From the NCBI GenBank assembly GCA_003611805.1, contig RAYM01000050.1, positions 1 through 38,378 of the forward strand: a stretch of 38,378 bases of DNA, written 5' to 3'. This document shows positions 1 through 6,600 of the stretch, one piece after another (position 1 is the first letter of the stretch; each line of letters starts with the position of its first letter). Origin of the DNA: a bacterium 1xD42-87 (GTDB lineage: Bacteria; Bacillota; Clostridia; Lachnospirales; Lachnospiraceae). Under the pieces are notes generated by a model. The model saw only the letters and a program-made list of their open reading frames with translations, did no database searches and was not told where the DNA came from. The position numbers and the translations under genes are program-made.

Positions 1-73
1 ATGTACAAATATATTTGCATCCAAAGCCAGAAATTTAAAGGTTTTCAGCTGGTTTGGGGTGTGGGAAGTTTGA

Positions 74-223
74 GATAATTACAATTTGGTATATGGTAAA
101 AACTCTTTTGTAAAATATATGGCAGAAAAGCATAGTAATGAAATTCCTAAAGATGGAAAAATGGAATTGAATCAATTTATTATTTGTGATTTGGTTGCTT
201 CAGTGTACAAAGGATTACAATAA
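74..223 (+). pseudogene. Possible C-terminal gene remnant
   Basis: A reading frame is open from a TGA at 71-73 to the TAA at 221-223. It encodes about 49 residues ending in the motif CDLVASVYKGLQ and is directly followed by a terminator-like hairpin, as at the end of a real gene. The frame is closed upstream. A different frame (1-78) may hold the preceding part, which would make this a frameshifted remnant. I do not recognise the family. Chance reading frame is a real alternative. Confidence 0.2.
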
Positions 224-248
224 AAATGGACTGCCAACCTACAACTTC

Positions 249-280
249 TACCGCTCTTCCAAAGAGCGGTATTTCATTTT
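249..280 (+). terminator. Rho-independent terminator-like hairpin
   Basis: TACCGCTCTT at 249-258 pairs with AAGAGCGGTA at 262-271 (10 bp, 3-base loop) and is followed by a T-rich stretch. It lies 25 bases after the stop of the possible remnant at 74-223. Confidence 0.55.
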
Positions 281-312
281 TCTGAAATGTAATGATTACA
301 TGCTCCAGCTTC

Positions 313-332
313 GAGCCAAGTTGGCCCGAAGG
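313..332. repeat. Dispersed inverted repeat, copy 1 (diverged)
   Basis: GAGCCAAGTTGGCCCGAAGG. It matches the consensus CGGGCCAA-N-TTGGCCCGAAG seen at 1789, 4968, 5538 and 6204, with a weakened left arm. Confidence 0.6.
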
Positions 333-595
333 TTGATAAGCTGAATATGACACTGACATATTTGAATTCCAACCAAATATTCTTTTCCAGCTGGTAAAAA
401 TGATTAAAAAGGGAGTATGGCTGTTACGATTTGGCCATATAGAAGCCGTTTAGTTTCAAGCATTATCTGCGTGGTTTCCAAAGGCTGAGTATTTTTATAC
501 CTTTGCCTCTTGTTTTATGAAGTATTTCGTAACACTAAGGTATTAAAATTTAAACTAAGCTGGTATAACATATTTTCTAAATGGAAAAATATATC

Positions 596-624
596 TTCAT
601 CCTGAGCATATTCCATGATATAAT
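596..624 (+). promoter_or_regulatory. Promoter for the DUF1016 nuclease gene
   Basis: A weak -35 TTCATC (596-601), a 17-base spacer and a perfect -10 TATAAT (619-624), 33 bases before the start codon. Confidence 0.5.
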
Positions 625-657
625 TATCCCAACAGACTATCGGAACGAGGGAAATGT

Positions 658-1665
658 ATGGACGATTTAGCATTAAACTATCAAAGTGATTTTCATGCCA
701 TTCTGCAAATGATAGCAGATGCCCGCCGGAAAGCTGCCTATCAAGTGAATGCCACAATGATTGACCTTTATTGGGGAATTGGAGAATTTGTTTCCAATAA
801 GGCCGTACAGGATGGCTGGGGACGTTCTACCGTAAAGGCACTTTCTGAATACATTCTGACGCAGGAACCAGGGATTAGAGGCTATTCCCCACAGAATATC
901 TGGCGCATGAAGCAGTTCTTTGAAACCTATTGTGACAAGCCAGAGTTAGGAACTCTGCTAAGAGAAAATACATGGTCAAATAATTTGCATATCATGTCAA
1001 AGACAAAATCGGATGCAGAGAGATTATTCTATTTGAAGCTGGCCTCTCGGGAAAAGTATAAAGCAAAAGAACTGGAACGGCAGATTGACAGCGGATATTA
1101 TGAGCGTTTAATGCTATCAGACGGTAAAGCGCCTTCCGCCATATCCCATGCTGCGCCTGCGAACATAATCAGAGACATGTATATGTTGGAGTTTTTAGAT
1201 CTGCCCGAGCCTTATAGGGAATATGATTTGAAAAAGGCCATTTTGAAGAACATGAAAAAATTTTTACTGGAAATTGGCAGGGATTTTATTTTTATGGGAG
1301 AAGAATATCATCTTCAAGTAGGAAAGAACGACTATTATACGGATTTAATCTTTTTTCATAGGGAGCTACAATGCCTTGTTGCAATTGAGTTGAAAATTGA
1401 TGATTTCAAACCGGAATACTTGGGAAAAATGCAGTTTTATCTTGAAGCGTTAGACCGGGATGTAAAGAAGCCCCACGAAAATCCCAGCGTTGGCATTATT
1501 CTTTGCAAGAGTAAGGACGAGGACGTTGTTGAATATGCCCTGAGCCGGAATATGAGTCCAACCATGATTTCCGAATATAGGACGAAACTAATCAGCAAGG
1601 AAATCTTACAAAAGAAACTTGAGGAATTAACGGAAATGGTGGATGAGGATAAAAACTCTCAATGA
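658..1665 (+). CDS. DUF1016 / YhcG-type PD-(D/E)XK nuclease
   Basis: 335-residue protein of the DUF1016/YhcG family, typical of mobile islands and prophages. The N-terminal half (about residues 10-150) is the helical DUF1016 N domain with the usual NxxWGIGxxI-like and GxSxxNIWRMKQFFE segments. The C-terminal half (about 190-320) is the nuclease fold. The visible catalytic signature is Asp229 (YYTDLIFFHR) followed by E244-L-K246 (AIELK), with the family's later GKMQFYLEALD segment. The ATG at 658 is preceded by GAGGGAA and a TATAAT promoter. A hairpin terminator overlaps the stop codon, so it is a one-gene unit. Known members are presumed DNA endonucleases; a role in element defence or maintenance is inference. 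Confidence 0.9.
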   Translation: MDDLALNYQSDFHAILQMIADARRKAAYQVNATMIDLYWGIGEFVSNKAVQDGWGRSTVKALSEYILTQEPGIRGYSPQNIWRMKQFFETYCDKPELGTLLRENTWSNNLHIMSKTKSDAERLFYLKLASREKYKAKELERQIDSGYYERLMLSDGKAPSAISHAAPANIIRDMYMLEFLDLPEPYREYDLKKAILKNMKKFLLEIGRDFIFMGEEYHLQVGKNDYYTDLIFFHRELQCLVAIELKIDDFKPEYLGKMQFYLEALDRDVKKPHENPSVGIILCKSKDEDVVEYALSRNMSPTMISEYRTKLISKEILQKKLEELTEMVDEDKNSQ

Positions 1666-1679
1666 CGTTGAGAGTTTTT
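1651..1679 (+). terminator. Terminator overlapping the nuclease stop codon
   Basis: AAAAACTCTCAA (1651-1662) pairs with GTTGAGAGTTTTT (1667-1679) around a short TGAC loop that contains the stop codon. The terminal T run makes a strong intrinsic terminator. Confidence 0.8.
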
Positions 1680-1708
1680 CAAAAAATCAATTTATTATGT
1701 TAGTACAG

Positions 1709-1746
1709 AAATAGCAGGGGATTATAATGAGCCTCTGCTATTTTTA
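1709..1746 (+). terminator. Second terminator-like hairpin
   Basis: AATAGCAG (1710-1717) pairs with CTGCTATT (1735-1742), followed by TTT. It lies 30 bases after the first terminator. It could also act on an upstream neighbour or mark a junction between inserted cargo. Confidence 0.5.
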
Positions 1747-1788
1747 TAACCTCAAGCTAATATAAGGAGCAACGCGACGCTGACATTT

Positions 1789-1813
1789 CGGGCCAAGTTA
1801 GCCCGAAGCCGGG
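1789..1813. repeat. Dispersed inverted repeat, copy 2
   Basis: Core CGGGCCAAGTTAGCCCG followed by AAGCCGGG. Copies 1 and 2 bracket the nuclease gene. Confidence 0.75.
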
Positions 1814-1935
1814 TTTGGGGAGGTTCCCCAACAAGCAGATTTTTGCGTTCTGGCCGGAAGGCTGGAACGTCAAAAATAGCAACTGTGGCTACAGTTGCCC
1901 TGCTTGCCATTTAGCGGAACCTGCGATAAACGCCG
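1814..1935. other. Non-coding segment with two inverted repeats (possible oriT remnant)
   Basis: TTGGGGA (1815-1821) pairs with TCCCCAA (1825-1831), and GCAACTGT (1879-1886) pairs with ACAGTTGC (1891-1898). No gene is convincing here. Closely spaced inverted repeats in an island intergenic region resemble transfer origins of mobilizable elements, but there is no relaxase gene in the window and the nick site cannot be identified, so this is only a suggestion. Confidence 0.25.
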
Positions 1936-1968
1936 CAAAAACGGAGGCCCCTACTCGGAAACCTCCGT
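1936..1968 (-). terminator. Terminator of the XRE regulator gene
   Basis: ACGGAGG (1941-1947) pairs with CCTCCGT (1962-1968). Read on the minus strand the stem is followed by TTTTT. The stop codon of the minus-strand gene lies inside the loop. Confidence 0.65.
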
Positions 1969-2316
1969 TTCTCTGGTTTTCTTCAAGCCTTCGGCTGTGG
2001 CTTTCATAACTACGAGTTCCTTCTCGTTCATGGAGTTCAGCATTACATCAATAGACTTTCGGCAACTGCCCTCGCCCCTATGCCCTTCCGTGTAGAAAAA
2101 CTGGTCTACGGATATATCGAACATTGTGACAAGCTGGAAGAATAAATTAAAACTGGGGTGCTGCCCCTTATTTTCAATGCTCATAATCGTGCGATCAGTC
2201 TTTCCGACTAACTCCGCAAGGTAGGCCTGCGTCCAGCCCCGTTCCTCTCGGGCCTGCTTGATAGCCAGCCCTAAACCGTGAAAATCAAATCGTCTTTCAT
2301 CTTGGTTCATTCTCAT
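1951..2316 (-). CDS. XRE-family helix-turn-helix transcriptional regulator
   Basis: 121-residue DNA-binding protein. Residues about 15-70 form a Cro/C1-type HTH domain (LAIKQAREERGWTQAYLAEL, then TDRTIMSIENKGQHPSFNL), ending with FDISVDQFF, the usual family end. The C-terminal tail (about 80-121) is a helical KELVVMKATAEGLKKT segment. The start at 2316 has AGGGTGAT upstream; a second ATG at 2310 is possible. It is divergent from the DUF5131 gene, with about 150 bases of shared AT-rich control region between them, so it may regulate itself and the rightward cargo genes. The target is unknown. Confidence 0.85.
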   Translation of the reverse strand: MRMNQDERRFDFHGLGLAIKQAREERGWTQAYLAELVGKTDRTIMSIENKGQHPSFNLFFQLVTMFDISVDQFFYTEGHRGEGSCRKSIDVMLNSMNEKELVVMKATAEGLKKTRETEVSE

Positions 2317-2406
2317 ATCACCCTATATCATTGTACATTTCGGGTTGACTTATGAAAATGTAATGAAATTTGATATTATGTAGTGTTTTATTTCTTATTC
2401 ACATAG

Positions 2407-2435
2407 TTGCACTTTTATCTAAATCCGTATAAAAT
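2407..2435 (+). promoter_or_regulatory. Promoter of the DUF5131 gene
   Basis: TTGCAC (2407-2412), a 17-base spacer and TAAAAT (2430-2435), 29 bases before the ATG at 2465. Confidence 0.55.
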
Positions 2436-2464
2436 TATATAGAATAGTAGATTGGAGGATAAAA

Positions 2465-3172
2465 ATGGCGATATGGAATCCTTGGCGTGGCTGTCATCGT
2501 TACAGTACAGGCTGCAAATTTTGCTACATACATAAGGGAGATTATAAAAAGGGGATTGACACAAACATTATTAAGCAAACCGAAAAATTTTATGACCCTA
2601 TTGAAAAAAACAAAAATGGAACTTACAAAATAAAATCGGGGCAAATGGTTTATGTATGTTTTTCATCAGACTTCTTGATAGAGGACGCAGATAAATGGCG
2701 TACTGAATGCTGGGAAATGATACGGGAACGCTCCGACTTACATTTTCTCTTTCTGACAAAAAGAATTGAAAGATTTTTGGATTGTGTTCCGCATGATTGG
2801 GAAAGTGGGTACGAAAATGTTACGGTTGGCTGTACGGTTGAAAATCAAGAAAATGCCGATTACCGATTAGACATTTTTTCCAGCCTTCCTATTAGGCATA
2901 AAAATATTATTTGCCAGCCATTGATTGAGAATGTCAATCTCTCTGCATATTTGCACGATATAGAATTAGTTGTTGTCGGCGGAGAATCTGATAAAAACGC
3001 AAGGCCGCTTGGCTATGACTGGGTATTACAGATCCGGGAGCAATGTATTTTCCATAATGTACACTTTGAGTTTAGGCAATGCGGTACACACTTTATCAAA
3101 GATGATAAATTATATACATTAAAAGTCCGTGATTTATGCAATCAAGCAAAAAAAGCAAATATAAACTTCTGA
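2465..3172 (+). CDS. DUF5131 (phage Gp37/Gp68-like) protein
   Basis: 235-residue protein that begins MAIWNPWRGCHRYSTGCKFC, the hallmark of the Gp37/Gp68 (DUF5131) family found in phages and mobile islands. The early cysteines have spacing C-x6-C-x2-C (about residues 10-20), which suggests an iron-sulfur or radical-SAM-like site; that function is inference. Further family landmarks are CFSSDFL (about 62-68), FLFLTKR (about 95-101) and the VVVGGES loop (about 172-178). The ATG has GGAGG eight bases upstream. The next gene, an AraC-type regulator, follows after about 80 bases in the same direction. The biological role is not established. Confidence 0.85.
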   Translation: MAIWNPWRGCHRYSTGCKFCYIHKGDYKKGIDTNIIKQTEKFYDPIEKNKNGTYKIKSGQMVYVCFSSDFLIEDADKWRTECWEMIRERSDLHFLFLTKRIERFLDCVPHDWESGYENVTVGCTVENQENADYRLDIFSSLPIRHKNIICQPLIENVNLSAYLHDIELVVVGGESDKNARPLGYDWVLQIREQCIFHNVHFEFRQCGTHFIKDDKLYTLKVRDLCNQAKKANINF

Positions 3173-3251
3173 CACTCTCTTTTTTGTGCATGAAAAGAGA
3201 GGAAATAATCAATCCAAAGAAATATAATTGTCACCGGAAAGGAGTAAAAAA

Positions 3252-4100
3252 ATGGAATGGATAGAAAAACTGAATAAAACAATTTCTTATATTGAGGAAC
3301 ACCTTGCAGAAGAAATAAGTTATGATGAACTTGCGCGCATAGCATGTTGCTCTACATACCACTTTCAAAGAATGTTTGCATATATGGCAGGTATTCCGCT
3401 TTCGGAATATATCCGTCGCAGGCGAATGTCTTTAGCCGCTATTGACCTGCAAAGCGGAACTGAAAAAATTATTGATATTGGTATGAAATATGGGTATTCT
3501 TCCCCGACTGCATTTAATAGGGCATTTCAAAATGTGCATGGCATAGCGCCATCAATGGCAAAGAAAGGAGGCGTTCCTATGAAGTCTTATCCCCCTATCA
3601 GCTTTAAAATAACTGTAAAAGGAGTAGAGGAATTGAATTATCGCATTGAAGAAAAAGCAGCCTTTCGCATTGTGGGAGTATCTCATCCGCTGGATAAGGA
3701 AATAGAAAACAATTTCGCAGCCGTACCGCAAATGTGGCAAAATGCAGCTGTAAACGGCACATTAGAAAAAATTGCACTGCTTATGAATAATCAGCCTATG
3801 GGTGTCTTGGGTGTAAGCGTGTGCAATGACGAAGAGGACTGGCAATATTTTATAGCGGTATCTTCCTCCGCTGAAATCGACAATTCCTTAGATGAATATA
3901 TTGTTCCTGCTTGTACATGGGCTATTTTTAGCGGAACTGGTACAGGGATATCCATTCAAGAATTGGAACAACGCATCATAACAGAATGGCTTCCAACCTC
4001 TGGATTTGAATTTGCCAATGCTCCTGATATAGAGGTTTATCTAAACCCTGACCCTAATAATATGCAATATGAAGTTTGGCTGCCAATCAGAAAAATATGA
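3252..4100 (+). CDS. AraC-family regulator with C-terminal effector-binding domain
   Basis: 282-residue transcription regulator. Residues about 5-105 carry the two AraC helix-turn-helix motifs (YDELARIACCSTYHFQRMFA and IIDIGMKYGYSSPTAFNRAF). Residues about 125-282 form a GyrI-like/AraC_E_bind effector domain (FRIVGVSHPL near its start, WAIFSGTG in the middle, VEVYL-like end segment). N-terminal HTH plus GyrI-like domain is the Rob/SoxS-related layout of small-molecule-responsive regulators. The ATG at 3252 is chosen because GAAAGGAG lies eight bases upstream; a TTG at 3228 in the same frame lacks a good site. The following small gene starts nine bases after its stop, so both are probably co-transcribed. 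Confidence 0.9.
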   Translation: MEWIEKLNKTISYIEEHLAEEISYDELARIACCSTYHFQRMFAYMAGIPLSEYIRRRRMSLAAIDLQSGTEKIIDIGMKYGYSSPTAFNRAFQNVHGIAPSMAKKGGVPMKSYPPISFKITVKGVEELNYRIEEKAAFRIVGVSHPLDKEIENNFAAVPQMWQNAAVNGTLEKIALLMNNQPMGVLGVSVCNDEEDWQYFIAVSSSAEIDNSLDEYIVPACTWAIFSGTGTGISIQELEQRIITEWLPTSGFEFANAPDIEVYLNPDPNNMQYEVWLPIRKI

Positions 4101-4109
4101 GGTTACAAC

Positions 4110-4577
4110 ATGATAGACAAAAATTATGATGAATTTTTAGAGACTACCGGTGCAAGCAGAAATCTTGTAGAAGATATAAATAATTTTCTTCTGGATAGCA
4201 ACTGCAAACGTGAAATCAAAACAGCTAAAAGCGGTTTTACTGTTTCCTATCTTTTTCGGGATACAAAAAAGACATTAGCTACTTTCGTTTGCAGAAAAAC
4301 GGGAATAAAGATTAGAATTTTCCCACAGCATCTTAATGAGTACATGGGGTTTTTAGATACGCTTCCGGCAAAGATGAAAAAAGAAATTGCAAAAGCGTCT
4401 TTCTGCAAACGCCTTGTGAATCCTAATGACTGCAATCCTAAATGTGTTATGGGATATGACTTCATTATGGATAAGGAACGCTATCAAAAATGTAGATATA
4501 TGGCGTTCATGCCTTCTATAACCGAAGAAAGCACACCTTATATCAAAAGATTTTTACAAAATGAACTGTTGCAGTAA
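4110..4577 (+). CDS. Hypothetical protein, AraC-operon partner
   Basis: 155-residue soluble protein without signal peptide or membrane segment. I do not recognise a named domain. Visible features are a cluster of cysteines in the second half (FCKRLVNPNDCNPKCVMGYDF, then KCRYMAF near the end) and an aromatic-rich central part. It starts nine bases after the AraC-type regulator, which makes it a likely partner or target of that regulator. The cysteine cluster might bind metal; this is inference. Confidence 0.75.
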   Translation: MIDKNYDEFLETTGASRNLVEDINNFLLDSNCKREIKTAKSGFTVSYLFRDTKKTLATFVCRKTGIKIRIFPQHLNEYMGFLDTLPAKMKKEIAKASFCKRLVNPNDCNPKCVMGYDFIMDKERYQKCRYMAFMPSITEESTPYIKRFLQNELLQ

Positions 4578-4664
4578 AATGATAAAACCGCCCAACGGAA
4601 AATAAAAAAACCGTTGTTCGGCGGCAAAGTTTTCATGCGCCCGACAGAATAAAGATAGCCTAAT

Positions 4665-4698
4665 GGCGGTTTTGAATAAAATCAAAGCCGCCGTTTTT
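4665..4698 (+). terminator. Strong intrinsic terminator after the AraC operon
   Basis: GGCGGTTTTGA (4665-4675) pairs with TCAAAGCCGCC (4682-4692), an 11-bp stem with one G-U pair, followed by GTTTTTC. Confidence 0.8.
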
Positions 4699-5013
4699 CT
4701 TTGCGAAAAATCGAATATATGGAGGGTGTGTTAAAGTCACCCTTTTTCAAGGATATGGCGGTATCAAATGCTTAAAAGCATTGAGAGGTATCACTGTGTC
4801 CTTATTTATTATCCAACTATCTGAACCGTTAAAAAAAGCCCGCCCCCTTGGAAGGGTAATTCCGGCAATCAATGTGAAATAATTCAATCCAAAAACGATA
4901 GTTATATTTCATGCGTCCGAATAGCGCCATGCTGTTTGGGCGCATTTCTGTTTCTATGGGACAGCCTCGGGCCAACTTGGCCCGAAGCCCGGCCCCGGTG
5001 CCGTTCCCCGCCG
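4699..5013. other. Non-coding region at the AT/GC composition boundary
   Basis: No supported gene. The first half is AT-rich like the cargo, and from about 4900 the sequence becomes GC-rich like the recombinase module. It contains repeat copy 3 (4968-4992) and leads into the hairpin before the sigma-like gene. The left edge of the recombinase module probably lies here. Confidence 0.45.
4968..4992. repeat. Dispersed inverted repeat, copy 3 (perfect palindrome)
   Basis: Core CGGGCCAACTTGGCCCG, with perfect 8-bp arms around one central base, followed by AAGCCCGG. It stands 22 bases before the SD-sequestering hairpin. Confidence 0.8.
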
Positions 5014-5055
5014 CCTCCGTTTCGGCAGCCCATTCACCAAACACCGAAACGGAGG
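5014..5055 (+). promoter_or_regulatory. Hairpin that hides the ribosome site of the sigma-like gene
   Basis: CCTCCGTTTCGG (5014-5025) is the exact complement of CCGAAACGGAGG (5044-5055), with an 18-base loop. The right arm contains the Shine-Dalgarno sequence GGAGG of the gene starting at 5061. In RNA the stem would block ribosome entry, suggesting translational control. Function is inferred. Confidence 0.6.
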
Positions 5056-5060
5056 TAAAC

Positions 5061-5483
5061 ATGACTATCATCAATCTTCGGGATTTTTACCCGCATTATA
5101 CAATGGATTCTTTCATCGAAGTGCCTGACGAGGTAGCGGAGGCAATGGCAGAGTTTGACCGCAAGGAAGCGGCCTACCGTCTGCGTACATACCGCCATAA
5201 GGCCTATTATTCCCTTGACCGGGAGGACGGCATTGAGCACTCGGCTTTGTTCATCGCCCTCTCCCCATGTGAGATTTACGAGCGCAAAGTCTCCATGCAG
5301 AAACTCCATGCGGCCATTTCCAGCCTGCCCGACAAACAGGCCAAACGTATCTACGCCCATTTTGTCCTCGGCATGAGCAAGACCGACATTGCCAGAGCCG
5401 AAGGCGTGGACGAAAAGGTGGTGCGCCTGGCAATCGAGCGTGGGCTTCGGAACATGGAAAAATTTTTAAAAAATAATTTCTAA
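5061..5483 (+). CDS. Sigma-70 region 4-like mobile-element regulator
   Basis: 140-residue protein of the small sigma-like factors found in clostridial conjugative and mobilizable elements. The C-terminal part (about residues 80-140) holds a sigma region 4 helix-turn-helix (LPDKQAKRIYAHFVLGMSKT, then DIARAEGVDEKVVRLAIERG). The N-terminal half (DFYPHYTMDSFIEVPDEVAE, then RKEAAYRLRTYRHKAYYSLD) is the typical lead-in of this group and lacks a full sigma region 2, so it is probably not a normal promoter-opening sigma factor. The ATG at 5061 follows GGAGG; longer upstream starts run through the hairpin and are rejected. Presumed role: regulation of the element's recombinase or cargo genes. Confidence 0.8.
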   Translation: MTIINLRDFYPHYTMDSFIEVPDEVAEAMAEFDRKEAAYRLRTYRHKAYYSLDREDGIEHSALFIALSPCEIYERKVSMQKLHAAISSLPDKQAKRIYAHFVLGMSKTDIARAEGVDEKVVRLAIERGLRNMEKFLKNNF

Positions 5484-5537
5484 GGTGTACCGAAAAAGCC
5501 TGAAAAATGAAATGGTATATGAAAGGCGAAAGCGCCT

Positions 5538-5562
5538 CGGAACAAGCTGGCCCGAAGCGCGG
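5538..5562. repeat. Dispersed inverted repeat, copy 4 (diverged)
   Basis: CGGAACAAGCTGGCCCGAAG followed by CGCGG. The right arm is conserved and the left arm altered. Confidence 0.65.
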
Positions 5563-5911
5563 ACAGACCTTTCCGGCAGATTGAAAACTGAATAAAAAGA
5601 TACCCGGATACGAAGGGTGGATGTGCCAGGCGACAGGCCCGCCGTGACTTCCGTTTCCATTGTGGCTTTCACTTTGGGGGCGGGAATAGCGATAAAGCCC
5701 ATGCCGCAGGCGGGGCCGTGGCTGGCTCCGCCGGATAAGGCGCAGAACCCGGATACTTGCGTTCAGTCACAGTCCGAGCGTGAAACGGCCTTGCAAGCCG
5801 TGGGCCGTCGCAGGCAATGAGGACGCCTTGCCATAAGAATGGGGAGAATTGAGACACTATGGGGTGGACAGGCCTGCACCCGTCTGGGGAATCTGTTTTA
5901 CAAAACCAATC

Positions 5912-5969
5912 AGGGAGCCGTCCGCTCTCACTGTCTTGTGACAGGCCAACTAAAACGGTGCGGCTCCCT
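5912..5969 (+). repeat. Long-range hairpin before the 67-residue ORF
   Basis: AGGGAGCCG (5912-5920) pairs with CGGCTCCCT (5961-5969). A smaller TGTC-TTGT-GACA hairpin sits in the loop. There is no T run, so a plain terminator is unlikely; a leader structure for the gene at 5997 is possible. Confidence 0.5.
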
Positions 5970-5996
5970 GAACTTTTATGAAAGGAAGTGCAGGTT

Positions 5997-6200
5997 ATGG
6001 AAAAATCTTTGCAGGAAATCCAGGACATGCTGACAGACAAATGGAGCAACAACGCCTGCCGTGGATATATTATCAAGGCGATGGAAAGCTGCGGCTATAA
6101 GTCAAAGGACATCCGGAAGGTTCTTATGGAACTGTACGAAGTGTTTGACTTCTGCTCCGTGGAGGAAGCGGCAGCCTATTATGAACACTGGCAGTCCTGA
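5997..6200 (+). CDS. Small hypothetical protein of the recombinase module
   Basis: 67 residues, beginning MEKSLQEIQDML and ending AAAYYEHWQS, predicted helical, acidic and soluble. ATG at 5997 is preceded by AAGGAAG at eight bases; a GTG at 5988 overlaps that site and is rejected. It lies between the non-coding region and the small ORF before the recombinase, all in one direction. No domain recognised. Its place next to a sigma-like factor and a serine recombinase suggests an accessory role in the element. Confidence 0.6.
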   Translation: MEKSLQEIQDMLTDKWSNNACRGYIIKAMESCGYKSKDIRKVLMELYEVFDFCSVEEAAAYYEHWQS

Positions 6201-6203
6201 CCC

Positions 6204-6228
6204 CGGGCCAAGCTGGCCCGAAGCATGG
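6204..6228. repeat. Dispersed inverted repeat, copy 5
   Basis: Core CGGGCCAAGCTGGCCCG followed by AAGCATGG, directly after the stop of the 67-residue ORF. Confidence 0.75.
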
Positions 6229-6242
6229 AGAAAGACGAAGGG

Positions 6243-6271
6243 GCAGCGCTCTTTACCGGGCGCTGCTTTTT
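6243..6271 (+). terminator. Intrinsic terminator
   Basis: GCAGCG (6243-6248) pairs with CGCTGC (6261-6266), followed by TTTTT. It separates the 67-residue ORF from the next small gene. Confidence 0.6.
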
Positions 6272-6336
6272 CGTGTTTCCCCATAGGACAAGAGGGAAAC
6301 GGAAGGCTTCAACCCCGATTTGGAAAGGAGGCCCAG

Positions 6337-6513
6337 ATGGTGCAGTCCGTAACCTACCAGAGAGAAACGAGAACCGTCCCCTTCCAGGGAAAAAACATTG
6401 TGCTGGAAAGCCTTACCCCAGTGCTTTCCCCAAAAGAGAAGGAGAAACGGAAAAAAGAGATTGAGCGCTGTCTGTATGACGTGTTCAGCAAGTACCGCCA
6501 GAGCCGGCGCTGA
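6337..6513 (+). CDS. Small basic protein upstream of the recombinase
   Basis: 58 residues, starting MVQSVTYQRETRTVPFQGKN and ending in a charged helix (KEKEKRKKEIERCLYDVFSK). A strong AAAGGAGG lies five bases before the ATG at 6337. No named domain is certain; small proteins of this kind often accompany clostridial serine recombinases, and an accessory role in recombination is inference. The recombinase promoter begins 12 bases after its stop. Confidence 0.6.
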   Translation: MVQSVTYQRETRTVPFQGKNIVLESLTPVLSPKEKEKRKKEIERCLYDVFSKYRQSRR

Positions 6514-6524
6514 CCCCGACAACA

Positions 6525-6553
6525 TTGCCCTCCGGGGCTATCAATGGTATAAT
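6525..6553 (+). promoter_or_regulatory. Promoter of the serine recombinase
   Basis: TTGCCC (6525-6530), a 17-base spacer and a perfect TATAAT (6548-6553). The start codon is 48 bases downstream. Confidence 0.65.
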
Positions 6554-6600
6554 ATACTTGTAAGGTTGGTAGCTCCATTCCCATAGGAAAGGAGCCTACA

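Larger units (their letters stand above)
224..657. other. Intergenic region before the nuclease gene
   Basis: No convincing gene in either strand. It holds a terminator-like hairpin (249-280), the first and most diverged copy of the dispersed GGCCAAGTTGGCC-type repeat (313-332), AT-rich sequence without recognisable coding, and a promoter just before the nuclease gene. The minus-strand reading frame across 515-757 overlaps the promoter and the start of the nuclease gene and is considered a shadow. Confidence 0.5.
5484..5996 (+). other. 513-base GC-rich non-coding region, possibly structured RNA
   Basis: No reading frame here has a convincing start or coding look. The stretch is GC-rich, carries repeat copy 4 (5538-5562), a CGGCCTTGCAAGCCG-type self-complementary stretch around 5788, and a 9-bp stem closing a 40-base loop at 5912-5969. 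It lies between two genes of the same module. It may be a leader, a structured non-coding RNA or part of the recombination site. I do not recognise a named RNA family. Confidence 0.35.

Noticed and set aside
1815..2095. Two plus-strand frames before the XRE gene
   Set aside because: They cross inverted repeats and the antisense of the XRE regulator and lack ribosome sites.
4911..5060. Longer N-terminus for the sigma-like protein
   Set aside because: The in-frame extension runs through the repeat and the hairpin and lacks a ribosome site; ATG 5061 has GGAGG.
5617..5820. Small reading frames in the 5484-5996 region
   Set aside because: No ribosome sites and no domain-like sequence; they overlap each other in several frames of GC-rich DNA.
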